Positions 8,082 to 15,498 of a stretch of DNA of 38,524 bases are shown one piece after another. The notes beneath the pieces are model-generated. The model searched no databases. It was not told where the DNA came from and saw nothing but the letters and a program-made list of their open reading frames with translations. This stretch comes from an uncultured Prevotella sp. (GTDB taxonomy: Bacteria; Bacteroidota; Bacteroidia; Bacteroidales; Bacteroidaceae). How positions within the stretch are numbered: the first letter of the stretch is position 1; each line of letters starts with the position of its first letter. The stretch is from NCBI GenBank assembly GCA_905236875.1, contig CAJOQT010000047.1:1-38524 (forward strand). Reading direction: 5' to 3'. The position numbers and the translations under genes were made by a program.

Positions 8082-10355
8082 ATGAAGAAGCTATTTGCCG
8101 TCGTTCTGGTCCTGCTGGCATGGACGGCTGTTCATGCCCAGTCCTATCCCTTCGGAAAAGGAAGGATTGTAGTAACGAATATGGCGCATAACGCCGTGAG
8201 GATACAATATGTGGAAGAGCCTTCACTCGTCAGTGACTTGCCCGACTGGCTCTATAACGGACGGCAGGCAGTGGGCGTGTCGGATTGCGATGTGAAGGTG
8301 CTTGTAAACAACAAGCGCCAGACGGTGACTGTGCAGGACCAGCGGGGGCAAATAGTTTTCAAGGCCACGAGCCATCAGATGAAAGGGGAGGAGGCTACTC
8401 TGGTGTTTCAATCGCCAAAGGATGAATATCTCTTCGGGCTCGGGCAGTTTCAGGACGGCTACAGTAATGTGCGTGGTCTCTCACGCCGCCTGACGCAGGT
8501 GAATACACAGATTTCCTTGCCCATGATTCTGTCGAGCAAGGGCTATGGCCTGCTATGGAACAACTATGGTCTGGTGGACTTCAACCCCTGCAGCCAACAG
8601 GTAACTCTCAAGCCCCAAACGACTATACGACCAAACGGCCAGGCTTCCGAAGTGGTCAACGTCACTTCTACCGAAGGTGACAGACGCGAGGTGCGCCAAC
8701 GTCATATTTTCGAGGCAGAGATTCAGGTGGACCAGACTGGCGACTATTCGCTGCTGCTCGATGTAGGGCAGAAGATGGCGCGTCGCCACAACCTTTGTAT
8801 TGACGGCAAGACGGTCATTGAGATGCAGAATCTATGGCTGCCGCCCACGGCTTCTGCCATTGTCCATCTGGAAGCCGGACACCACACGCTGACAGCCGAG
8901 TTGACTCAAAACGACCGGCCGGTGTTGTATTACCATCGTGTCAAGGACGAAACGGTGTTCCGTTCACCTGTAGCCACAGCAGTAGATTATACCGTTTTTG
9001 TCGGTTTACCCGATGAAATCATCGCTACTTATCGGAAACTGACAGGCGAGGCTCCGCTGATGCCCCGCTGGGCTTTGGGCTATATCCATTGTAGGGAACG
9101 GTTCCACTCGTCAGAGGAAATCCTGCAGACAGCCAACCGCTTCCGTCAGGAGCAGATGCCCCTGAGCGTCATTGTACAGGACTGGCAGTACTGGGGAAAG
9201 TATGGTTGGAATGCCATGAAGTTTGACGAGGAGTTCTATCCCGACCCGAAGGCACTTACCGACAGCTTGCACAAGATGGATGTCAGGCTGATGGTAAGTG
9301 TGTGGTCGAAGATTGACAAGCAGTCAGAGGTGGGACGTCAGATGTTGCAGGACAGTTGTTATATCCCAGGTACTGACTGGATAGACTTTTTCGATTCCGA
9401 AGCTGCCGCCGCTTATTGGAAGAACTTCAGTGAACGGCTGTTGCCCTTAGGTATTGATGCCTGGTGGCAAGATGCGACAGAACCTGAGAACGACGACCTT
9501 GTGGGGCGCCGTGTGAACAAGGGCCGCTGGGCGGGCGAACAAGTGAGGAACGTCTATCCCCTGTTGGTCAACAAGACGGTCTATGAAGGATTGCAGGCCC
9601 TCTCTGACTCCTCCTGTTTAGGGGGAGAATCAAGCTCCTCCCCTCAACAGGAGAAGTCGGGAGGGGTCTTTATCCTGACGCGTTGCGGCTTTCCCGGCAT
9701 TCAGCGTTATGGTTCGGCTTTGTGGAGTGGTGACGTCGGTAACGACTGGGAGGCGTTCCGAAGACAGATTGTTGCCGGTCTCGGTGTTCAGGCCGCAGGT
9801 ATTCCGTGGTGGACGTACGACGCAGGCGGTTTCTTCCGTCCCGGAGACCAATACACCAATCAAGACTATATTGAGCGCATGCTCCGTTGGATAGAAACCA
9901 GTGTTTATTTGCCACTGATGCGTGTGCATGGCTATATGAGCAATACGGAGCCGTGGAACTACGGCCCTGAAGCACAGGCCATAATCAAGAGCTGTCTGCA
10001 AGAACGTGAGCGATTGCTTCCCTATATAGAAAAATGTGCCGAAGCAGTAGCTACGGAGGGCTATACGCTGATGCGTCCGCTGGTGTTCGACTTTACCGAA
10101 GACCCAATAGCCTTGCAGCAGAAATATGAGTATATGTTCGGCCCCTGTCTGCTCATCAGTCCCGTCACAGAACCGCATGTCACGGAGTGGAAGACCTATC
10201 TACCCAAGTCGAATGGCGGCTGGCGCGACTATCATACGGGCATCTGCTATGAAGGAGGACAGACTGTGACTACACCCGTTGACAAGGCACACATTCCCGT
10301 CTTTGTGAGAGTGAAGACAGAAGCAGAATTGGCTATTGCCTCATGCAGTAGATGA
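8082..10355 (+). CDS. GH31 glycosidase with PA14-like insert (probable alpha-xylosidase)
   Basis: A 757-aa exported family 31 glycosidase, signal peptide ending VHAQ. Order: GH31 N-terminal β-domain (DEYLFGLGQFQDGYSN), a PA14-like module (about residues 195-290), the catalytic barrel from PRWALGYIHCRERF, and C-terminal β-domains. The nucleophile is D464 in WWQDATEPENDD and the acid/base is D551 in WSGDVGNDW. The PA14 insert and WWQDATEPE are like Bacteroidetes and Cellvibrio alpha-xylosidases; alpha-glucosidase remains possible. With GH67 and an esterase it fits breakdown of decorated xylan or xyloglucan. Odd feature: residues about 508-529 (SDSSCLGGESSSSPQQEKSG) come from a palindromic repeat inserted in frame (9602-9668) just before the conserved VFILTR strand. 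Its 3' end overlaps the convergent TraX gene by 23 bp. Confidence 0.92.
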   Translation: MKKLFAVVLVLLAWTAVHAQSYPFGKGRIVVTNMAHNAVRIQYVEEPSLVSDLPDWLYNGRQAVGVSDCDVKVLVNNKRQTVTVQDQRGQIVFKATSHQMKGEEATLVFQSPKDEYLFGLGQFQDGYSNVRGLSRRLTQVNTQISLPMILSSKGYGLLWNNYGLVDFNPCSQQVTLKPQTTIRPNGQASEVVNVTSTEGDRREVRQRHIFEAEIQVDQTGDYSLLLDVGQKMARRHNLCIDGKTVIEMQNLWLPPTASAIVHLEAGHHTLTAELTQNDRPVLYYHRVKDETVFRSPVATAVDYTVFVGLPDEIIATYRKLTGEAPLMPRWALGYIHCRERFHSSEEILQTANRFRQEQMPLSVIVQDWQYWGKYGWNAMKFDEEFYPDPKALTDSLHKMDVRLMVSVWSKIDKQSEVGRQMLQDSCYIPGTDWIDFFDSEAAAAYWKNFSERLLPLGIDAWWQDATEPENDDLVGRRVNKGRWAGEQVRNVYPLLVNKTVYEGLQALSDSSCLGGESSSSPQQEKSGGVFILTRCGFPGIQRYGSALWSGDVGNDWEAFRRQIVAGLGVQAAGIPWWTYDAGGFFRPGDQYTNQDYIERMLRWIETSVYLPLMRVHGYMSNTEPWNYGPEAQAIIKSCLQERERLLPYIEKCAEAVATEGYTLMRPLVFDFTEDPIALQQKYEYMFGPCLLISPVTEPHVTEWKTYLPKSNGGWRDYHTGICYEGGQTVTTPVDKAHIPVFVRVKTEAELAIASCSR
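9606..9668. repeat. In-frame palindromic element inside the GH31 gene
   Basis: Arms GACTCCTCCTGTT (9606-9618) and AACAGGAGAAGTC (9646-9658) pair with one mismatch; between them GGGGGAG faces CTCCTCCCC. It adds about 20 Ser/Gly-rich residues between two conserved parts of the GH31 barrel without breaking the frame. Confidence 0.75.
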
Positions 10356-11049
10356 TAAGGAGGTGAAGGGGATAGAAGACGTAGAAAAGGTATTTGGCAA
10401 CAGGACCTTGGATGAATCCCCGTTGACCGTTGTACATGCTGATGGGGATGAAGGCCAGGCCTGCTATCCATTTATAGCCTAACATACAACTACCAATGAC
10501 TGCCTGAAGGAGTCGGCTGCGACGCAGGACATATAACATAAGTATAAAACCATAGCCGCTGCAACCATAGTCGGCATGCAACAAGACAGACAAAGCCAAG
10601 AGTCCGAGGAGAGAGAAGGACAGCTTGCGGACATCGTGACGGAACCTTTCAATGGCACAAAGGCCGAGATAACCTATCAAAAGCGTGAATAATACGTTCT
10701 GACCAGGATAAAGCCAAGAGCCGGAATGCACGTAATTCCAAGGCAATTCGGAAATCAAGGCAAAGACAAACAGGTTTATGCCATATTTCCTGCGGTTGTG
10801 GGTGTGTAGGAATCCTTCCACGATAAGAAAGGCGAATATGGGGAAAGCGATACGTCCAATGCAACGTAAAAGGTAATACGTGGTCACATATCGGTGTCCA
10901 ACAACAAAGAATGGTTCGTGGAACTGCGGGTCATTGCGCCAATAAAAAAAGGCCAGATGGTCAATGAGCATAGTAACCATAGCTATTACCTTCAGCCAGC
11001 TGCCACTAAGAACCTGCCAGTTATGATTGCCTTCAAGACTCTGTTTCAC
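10333..11049 (-). CDS. TraX-family multi-pass membrane protein
   Basis: A 238-aa protein with about seven or eight hydrophobic helices and the signatures of the TraX family: MVTMLIDHLAFFY near the N-terminus, CIGRIAFPIFAFLIVEGF, ELPWNYV, and YNGQRG plus KYLFYVFYPLHLLIIY at the C-terminus. TraX was named for F-pilin N-acetylation, but most chromosomal relatives stand alone, have no conjugation genes nearby and are probably membrane acyltransferase-like proteins of unknown substrate. None of its neighbours is a transfer gene. It has its own promoter (11077-11107) and shares 23 bp at its 3' end with the GH31 gene on the opposite strand. Family confident, function unknown. Confidence 0.85.
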   Translation of the reverse strand: MKQSLEGNHNWQVLSGSWLKVIAMVTMLIDHLAFFYWRNDPQFHEPFFVVGHRYVTTYYLLRCIGRIAFPIFAFLIVEGFLHTHNRRKYGINLFVFALISELPWNYVHSGSWLYPGQNVLFTLLIGYLGLCAIERFRHDVRKLSFSLLGLLALSVLLHADYGCSGYGFILMLYVLRRSRLLQAVIGSCMLGYKWIAGLAFIPISMYNGQRGFIQGPVAKYLFYVFYPLHLLIIYCMRQ

Positions 11050-11076
11050 GATTCCGTCAGTTTAAAATAACGTCTG

Positions 11077-11107
11077 CAAAGGTAACGATATTATTTTAAC
11101 CGACAAA
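11077..11107 (-). promoter_or_regulatory. Bacteroidetes-type promoter for the TraX-family gene
   Basis: On the minus strand TTTG (11107-11104) and TACCTTTG (11084-11077) are separated by 19 bp, the Bacteroidetes consensus. The gene starts at 11049, giving a leader of about 20 nt. Confidence 0.85.
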
Positions 11108-11139
11108 GTATTTTTGCCGGTTTTCAACAAGAGCGGCAC

Positions 11140-11227
11140 TTTTGTTGAACCAAACCTATGGTTTTGTTGAACCAAACCTTTGCTTTTGTTGAACCAAACC
11201 TTTGGTTTTGTTGAACAAAACCATAGC
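11140..11227. repeat. Four tandem 22-bp units, each with a near-palindrome
   Basis: Units at 11140-11161, 11162-11183, 11184-11205 and 11206-11227 share the core TTTTGTTGAACCAAACC. At the unit junctions the core reads as a palindrome; the last copy, GGTTTTGTTGAACAAAACC, is perfect around its central base. The array lies between two divergent promoters, so it may be operator-like, or a simple repeat family. Confidence 0.85.
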
Positions 11228-11368
11228 GCTTGCCCAAAGATGATACAGAGCATATTCGTTGCCGTATTTCTTTGTGCCGTCAAAAGTACGAACTTTCATG
11301 TAAACAACCAAATTAATTGCAAGTAAAATGTCTGAAGACTTGGGATTGAAAAATAAATCGGTAATTAT

Positions 11369-11399
11369 TTTGTATTTCGCTCGGTTTGCACTACCTTTG
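11369..11399 (+). promoter_or_regulatory. Bacteroidetes-type promoter for rnr
   Basis: TTTG (11369-11372), 19 bp, TACCTTTG (11392-11399). ATG 11425 is 26 bp downstream, so the longer frame opening at 11386 is not the real start. Confidence 0.85.
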
Positions 11400-11424
11400 C
11401 CAACAAAACAGAAAACAGATTACT

Positions 11425-13827
11425 ATGGGAAAGAAAAAAGGTGGAAAACGACTGAACAAGAAGCAGGTCTTGGAGATGCTGCAGAACTTGTTCCAACAGA
11501 ATCCGAACGAGACATTCTCGTTCAAGCAGATATTCCGTACGCTGAAGCTGGACACCCATCCTGCCAAGATGCTGGCCATCGACACGATGGAGGAAATGGC
11601 TTGGGACGACTTCCTCTCGAAGGTGAGCGACACGTCTTACCGACTGAACACCAAGGGACAGGTACAGGAAGGTACCTTCGTGCGCAAGGCCAACGGCAAG
11701 AACTCGTTCCTGCCCGATGATGGCGGCAAGCCGATCTTCGTGTCGGAGCGTAACTCAATGTTTGCGCTGAACGGCGACCGTGTCAAAGTGTCACTGATGG
11801 CTCGCCGCCAAAACCATATCAAGGAGGCGATGGTGACAGAGATCCTCTCTCACAAGATGGATCAGGCCGTCGGCAAGCTGAAGGTAGAGAGGGACTATGC
11901 GTTCCTGATTACTGAAGGCAATATCTTCGTTCACGACATCATGGTGCCGAAGAAGAAACTGAAAGGCGGCAAGACAGGTGACAAGGCCGTGGTTCGTATC
12001 ACACAATGGCCTTCGAAAGACTCCAAGAACATTGTGGGTGAGGTCATTGACATCCTGGGCAAACAGGGTGAGAACAATGCCGAGATGCATGCCATCCTCG
12101 CTCAGTACGGTTTGCCCTATAAGTATCCGAAGAACGTAGAGGAGGCAGCGGAGAAGATAGATCCCGGCATCACTCCCGAGGAGATTAGCCGTCGCGAGGA
12201 TTTCCGTGACGTCTGGACCTGCACTATCGACCCCTACGATGCTAAAGACTTCGACGATGCATTGAGCCTTAGGAAGTTGGATGTTGGAAGTAGGACGGAC
12301 AATGTAGTGGCTTCGCCAGGTGAAAGTAGTAAGGAAGAAGGACTTCAAACTTCAACCCTCAACCTGCGCAAAGCGCAAACATCGAACTTAAAACATCAAA
12401 CCTCAAATCTATATGAGGTTGGTGTTCACATTGCCGATGTCTCGCATTATGTGAAGGAGGGCAGCATCATCGACAAAGAAGCCCAGAAGCGTGCTACCAG
12501 CGTTTATCTGGTTGACCGTACCATCCCCATGCTGCCAGAACGCCTATGTAACTTCATCTGCTCACTGCGACCTGACGAGGAGAAACTGTGCTACTCTGCC
12601 ATCTTTGTACTTGATGAAGAGGCAAACGTGAAGAGCTGGCACCTGGCACATACCGTCATCAAGAGCAACAGGAGATTCTCCTACGAGGAGGTACAGGCAA
12701 TATTAGAAGCCCCCCTCAATCCCCCCGAAGGGGGGAGGAAAGGCCCCGCCCCCTCCAAACCTCCCCGAGGGGAGGCTTTTAGCGCAGCGGTTTCCCCCCT
12801 CGGGGGGACGGAAGAGGGGGTTGTTGCCGCCCTGCATACCCTCGACAAGCTTGCAAAAAAGCTGCGTGAACGACGATTCAAGGGCGGTGCGGTGAAGTTT
12901 GACCGCGAAGAACTGCACTTCGATATCGACAAGGACGGCAAGCCAACACGCTGCTACTTCAAGAAATCGAACGATGCTACCCAGCTCATTGAAGAGTTCA
13001 TGCTGCTGGCCAACAGACATGTGGCAGAAATGATAGGGAAAAATGAAAAAACGATAAAAATAAAGAATGAAATCGTAAATAGTAAATCGTCAAATAGTAA
13101 ATCCACAAAGACCTTTGTCTATCGTATCCACGACCAACCCGACCCCACCAAGCTCGAGGCGTTGCGTGAGTTTGTGGTGAAGTTCGGCTACAAACTCAAG
13201 ACCAGTGGCACTAGGGGAGCCATCACGAAGTCGCTCAATACCCTTATGGACGATGCACAGGGACATCGGGAACAGAAACTCATCGAGACCGTCGCCCTGC
13301 GTGCCATGATGAAGGCAAAGTATTCGACGCATAACATCGGTCACTATGGTCTGGCCTTCGATTACTACACTCATTTCACGTCACCCATCCGTCGCTATCC
13401 CGACACCATGGTACACCGGCTGCTCACCAAGTACCAAGAAGGTGGGCGCTCTGCCAACCGCGACAAATACGAAGAGCTGAGCGAGCACTGCTCGGATATG
13501 GAACAGGTAGCCCAAAATGCCGAGCGCGACAGCATCAAGTACAAGATGGTGGAGTTCATGGCCGACAAGATCGGCAACGTATATGATGCCCACATCAGCG
13601 GCATACAGTCGTATGGCATCTATTGTGAGATTGACGAGAACCACTGCGAGGGAATGGTGCCCATGCACGATTTGGATGATGACTACTACGACTTTGATGA
13701 GAAGAACTACTGTCTTGTCGGCCGCCGTCATCACAACAAGTACCAGTTGGGTGATCCTATCCGTATCCAAGTGGCCCGTGCCAACATTGAGAAGCGGCAG
13801 CTCGACTTTACGCTGGCGGAAGAATGA
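11425..13827 (+). CDS. rnr: Ribonuclease R (3'-5' exoribonuclease) with three repeat-derived insertions
   Basis: An 800-aa RNase R that degrades structured RNA from the 3' end. It has a winged-helix-like N-terminus, cold-shock OB folds (to about 230), the RNB domain with the metal-binding motif DPYDAKDFDDA (D272 region) and a C-terminal S1 domain (about 715-795). It is some 100 residues longer than I expect, because three low-complexity inserts interrupt conserved blocks: residues about 287-328 (Ser/Thr-rich, between LSLRKLD and LYEVGVHIADVSHYV), 430-467 (three GC-rich hairpins, Pro/Gly-rich) and 540-560 (Lys/Asn/Ser-rich, before TFVYRIHDQPDP). All keep the frame and the core motifs look intact, so the enzyme is probably active with surface loops added. 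The promoter at 11369-11399 fixes the start. A 5'-nucleotidase gene follows 36 bp later. Confidence 0.95.
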   Translation: MGKKKGGKRLNKKQVLEMLQNLFQQNPNETFSFKQIFRTLKLDTHPAKMLAIDTMEEMAWDDFLSKVSDTSYRLNTKGQVQEGTFVRKANGKNSFLPDDGGKPIFVSERNSMFALNGDRVKVSLMARRQNHIKEAMVTEILSHKMDQAVGKLKVERDYAFLITEGNIFVHDIMVPKKKLKGGKTGDKAVVRITQWPSKDSKNIVGEVIDILGKQGENNAEMHAILAQYGLPYKYPKNVEEAAEKIDPGITPEEISRREDFRDVWTCTIDPYDAKDFDDALSLRKLDVGSRTDNVVASPGESSKEEGLQTSTLNLRKAQTSNLKHQTSNLYEVGVHIADVSHYVKEGSIIDKEAQKRATSVYLVDRTIPMLPERLCNFICSLRPDEEKLCYSAIFVLDEEANVKSWHLAHTVIKSNRRFSYEEVQAILEAPLNPPEGGRKGPAPSKPPRGEAFSAAVSPLGGTEEGVVAALHTLDKLAKKLRERRFKGGAVKFDREELHFDIDKDGKPTRCYFKKSNDATQLIEEFMLLANRHVAEMIGKNEKTIKIKNEIVNSKSSNSKSTKTFVYRIHDQPDPTKLEALREFVVKFGYKLKTSGTRGAITKSLNTLMDDAQGHREQKLIETVALRAMMKAKYSTHNIGHYGLAFDYYTHFTSPIRRYPDTMVHRLLTKYQEGGRSANRDKYEELSEHCSDMEQVAQNAERDSIKYKMVEFMADKIGNVYDAHISGIQSYGIYCEIDENHCEGMVPMHDLDDDYYDFDEKNYCLVGRRHHNKYQLGDPIRIQVARANIEKRQLDFTLAEE
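12283..12408. repeat. Low-complexity inverted repeat inserted in rnr (insertion 1)
   Basis: About 126 bp of GTTGGATGTTGGAAGT-type sequence at the left and complementary ACTTCAAACTTCAACC-type sequence at the right, with tandem CAAAC/TCAAA motifs. It adds 42 residues inside the RNB domain immediately after the catalytic Asp cluster. Confidence 0.7.
12713..12825. repeat. GC-rich palindromic element inserted in rnr (insertion 2)
   Basis: Three consecutive hairpins: CCCCCC-gaa-GGGGGG (12721-12735), CCTCCCC-ga-GGGGAGG (12760-12775) and CCCCCC-tc-GGGGGG (12794-12807). The second and third, with flanks, match the element at 26022-26084 in sufB, in the same reading frame (PSKPPRGEA here, PSKPPLGEA there). 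Confidence 0.85.
13042..13104. repeat. AT-rich direct repeat inserted in rnr (insertion 3)
   Basis: Tandem variants of ATCGTAAATAGTAAATCGTC give KIKNEIVNSKSSNSKST in the protein. The same kind of sequence is intergenic before aroK (17821-17834) and sufC (27235-27265). Confidence 0.75.
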
Positions 13828-13863
13828 CAACAGACAACGGACAACAGTAAAACATATAAGAAG

Positions 13864-15402
13864 ATGAAAAAGAAACTATTATTTGGTGTGTTGACCTTTA
13901 TATTGGCTTGTCACACCGTAATGGCTCAGAAGAGCATTGTGATACTTTACGAAAACGATGTACATTGTGGTATTGACGGCTACCAGAAGATGGCCGGCTT
14001 GCGCGATGCCATCAACCGCTCGGACACGGCATACGCTGCCGTTGTTAGCGCAGGAGACTTCTTACAGGGAAATACCACAGGAGCAATATCCAAGGGAAAG
14101 TATATTGGCGATATCATGAGCCGGATGGACTATCATGCCATAACGCTGGGCAACCATGAGTTTGACTATGGCATACCCCTTATGAAGGAAATATTGGCTC
14201 AAATCGGTGCGCCGATAGTCTGTGCTAACTTCTATGAGGCTGGTGAACCCCAGCCTGTCTATGCACCATACGTTATCCATCAGTATGGCGACAAGCGGGT
14301 GGCATACGTCGGAGCATGTACACCAGAGACGATGATACTGGAAGGCTACGCGTTCTATGACACCAACGGCATCCTGCTCTACGAACTGAAGGCGAGCAGC
14401 TTCTATGAGGTGATTCAGAAGGCCGTCGATGATGCACGTGCTGCAGGTGCTGACTATGTGGTGCTGCTCTCCCATGTGGGTGAGACTCAACAGTCGATGG
14501 GCTTCAGCTCCCATCTCCTTGTCAATGCCGTCAAGGGCATTGACGTAGTGCTTGACGGTCACTCGCACAATGTATTTGAAGACGCCAAAGCCACCGACCC
14601 AGATGGTCGTCAGGTCATTGTCACGCAGACAGGGACGCAGTTTGCCAACGTCGGCAAGCTGCTCATTACTCCCGACGGACGATTCATAACACAGCTGATA
14701 AAAGCCGCCGATATTCCATATAGTAACGAGGTCGTTGCAGCAACAACCGACAGTATCCGCCAGTTGGTGAAGGCTGCCACGTCAAAGGTTGTTGCACATA
14801 CTGATTATCCCCTGATAGTAAGTGACAAAGACGGCCAATGGGTTGTGCGCAGTCAGGAAACAAATGCCGGTGACTTGGTGGCTGATGCCTACCGTTATGC
14901 CCTGAATGCCGATATTGGCTTTGAGAATGGCGGTGGTTTGCGCAATGACATTCTTGCAGGCGACATTACATACGGTGACATCATCGGCATGCTGCCCTAT
15001 GACAACACGTTGCGCCGTATCATGGTGACTGCCGAACAGTTGAAGGATATGCTGACGCGCTGTACGGCCTACGTTCCGGAATCGGACGGCAACTTCCCAC
15101 AGTGCTCTGGCATGCGCTTTACCATACACAGCAAGAGCCATACCGTGAGTGACATCGAAATATTGCAGACTGACGGTACCTATGCACCCATTGACATGAA
15201 CCGTACCTATAGTGTTGCACTGACGGACTACAACCACGATAATGGAGGTTTCTGCGATTGTTTCAAGAAATGTCCAGTCCTCTTTGAAAGTACGCTCCGC
15301 TACCATGAGGCATTTGCAGACTATCTGGTCAAAGTGCTTGGCGGCAATACGGGTGAAAGTTACAGGCAGCCACAGGGACGAATACGCATTGTGGAGGACT
15401 GA
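13864..15402 (+). CDS. UshA-like 5'-nucleotidase / metallophosphoesterase
   Basis: A 512-aa exported two-domain enzyme of the 5'-nucleotidase family. Residues 1-22 are a signal peptide (VMAQ). The N-terminal metallophosphatase domain carries the two-metal ligands in ENDVHCG, SAGDFLQGN, TLGNHEFDYG, LLSHVGE and LDGHSHN; the C-terminal nucleotide-binding domain has NAGDLVADAYRYAL, FENGGGLRNDI and MLPYDNTL. It probably dephosphorylates nucleotides or nucleotide sugars in the periplasm for nucleoside and phosphate salvage; exact substrate cannot be read. It starts 36 bp after rnr across a spacer of tandem ACAAC repeats with no separate promoter seen, so it may be co-transcribed with rnr. Length is normal. 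Confidence 0.9.
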   Translation: MKKKLLFGVLTFILACHTVMAQKSIVILYENDVHCGIDGYQKMAGLRDAINRSDTAYAAVVSAGDFLQGNTTGAISKGKYIGDIMSRMDYHAITLGNHEFDYGIPLMKEILAQIGAPIVCANFYEAGEPQPVYAPYVIHQYGDKRVAYVGACTPETMILEGYAFYDTNGILLYELKASSFYEVIQKAVDDARAAGADYVVLLSHVGETQQSMGFSSHLLVNAVKGIDVVLDGHSHNVFEDAKATDPDGRQVIVTQTGTQFANVGKLLITPDGRFITQLIKAADIPYSNEVVAATTDSIRQLVKAATSKVVAHTDYPLIVSDKDGQWVVRSQETNAGDLVADAYRYALNADIGFENGGGLRNDILAGDITYGDIIGMLPYDNTLRRIMVTAEQLKDMLTRCTAYVPESDGNFPQCSGMRFTIHSKSHTVSDIEILQTDGTYAPIDMNRTYSVALTDYNHDNGGFCDCFKKCPVLFESTLRYHEAFADYLVKVLGGNTGESYRQPQGRIRIVED

Positions 15403-15459
15403 AAAGTTAAGAAAAGTGAAATTCTCCCTTATATATAATGTGTAACGAAAAGTTTTCTC

Positions 15460-15467
15460 TACTTTTG
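15460..15467 (+). promoter_or_regulatory. -7 box of the topA promoter
   Basis: TACTTTTG matches TAnnTTTG, 31 bp before ATG 15499. The -33 element is weak (TGTG at 15439-15442). Confidence 0.55.
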
Positions 15468-15498
15468 CACCCCAAATAAAAATTTTAAATGATTAAAT

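Larger units (their letters stand above)
11050..11424. other. Divergent intergenic region with two promoters and a palindromic array
   Basis: This 375-bp gap between the divergent TraX and RNase R genes holds a well-matched promoter for each and the four-copy 22-bp array. A short minus-strand frame at 11062-11283 is mostly translation of the array and is not called. I see no RNA gene. Confidence 0.7.

Noticed and set aside
10333..11049. Evidence of a conjugative element from the TraX-like gene
   Set aside because: No relaxase, mating-pair or integrase gene nearby; chromosomal TraX relatives are common.
11140..11227. CRISPR-like array
   Set aside because: Units are directly adjacent with no unique spacers, and no cas genes are present.
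11062..11283. Minus-strand 73-residue frame in the divergent gap
   Set aside because: Most of it is translation of the 22-bp repeat units and it contains the TraX promoter; no family features.
12713..12825. Frameshift or pseudogene in rnr
   Set aside because: All three inserts are multiples of three and the RNB and S1 motifs downstream are intact.
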